A stretch of 6,934 nt of DNA from Bacteroidia bacterium (GTDB taxonomy: Bacteria > Bacteroidota > Bacteroidia > Bacteroidales > GCA-2748055). Numbering within the stretch: the stretch's first letter is position 1; every line of letters starts with the position of its first letter. The DNA is taken from NCBI GenBank assembly GCA_030596245.1, contig JAUVKN010000237.1, positions 1 to 6,934 on the forward strand, read 5' to 3'. This document shows positions 6,912-6,934 of this stretch, piece after piece. Made by a program: the position numbers and the translations under genes. Below the pieces are notes generated by a model. The model did not search any database. It saw only the letters and a list, made by a program, of their open reading frames with translations, and was not told the DNA's origin.

Positions 6912-6934
6912 ACCAATACATAATAACTTCAAGT

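Noticed and set aside
6912..6934. Terminator after the last gene
   Set aside because: Only 23 bases remain in the window, without an inverted repeat or T-run.

Overview
All genes in this window lie on the + strand and are packed head to tail. One gene is cut by the left edge and five are complete, with gaps of roughly 37, 4, 18, 9 and 32 bases, so most or all of it could be a single transcription unit. No RNA gene, insertion sequence, CRISPR array or convincing terminator is visible. Base composition looks moderately AT-rich and even throughout, so no gene stands out as a recent import. Most genes lack a Shine-Dalgarno sequence and one uses TTG. Together with a lipoprotein and secreted sugar-cleaving families common in Bacteroidota, Balneolota, Planctomycetota and relatives, this suggests a Gram-negative FCB- or PVC-type environmental bacterium. 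KdsB supports an outer membrane with Kdo. The lineage is an inference and no closer assignment is justified.

Layout: (1) 2-529, the C-terminal end of a large protein resembling uncharacterised six-hairpin glycosidase-like proteins. (2) 567-983, a 138-residue free-standing homologue of the archaeal threonyl-tRNA synthetase editing domain, preceded by a perfect 15-bp palindrome. (3) 988-2343, a lipoprotein of the DUF3748/YidR beta-propeller family. (4) 2362-3114, a KdsB-family cytidylyltransferase, the only gene with a strong ribosome binding site. (5) 3124-4308, an uncharacterised Rossmann-like protein resembling the deoxyhypusine-synthase-like / TIGR00300 (ornithine cyclodeaminase) superfamily. 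(6) 4341-6911, a secreted 856-residue fusion of a sialidase-like BNR propeller with a GH43/GH32-like propeller and a C-terminal beta-sandwich.

The two ends (genes 1 and 6) and the lipoprotein (gene 3) look like envelope or extracellular carbohydrate-handling proteins. The middle holds two cytosolic enzymes (4 and 5) that form a tight pair and may act on a 3-deoxy-ulosonate sugar or a related metabolite. The editing-domain homologue is the odd one out: it keeps the family's fold motifs, but the residues recalled as catalytic appear replaced. The most interesting points are this degenerate editing domain, the unassigned partner of KdsB, and the two-propeller fusion. None proves a new system; they are leads to test by neighbourhood conservation and structure prediction.
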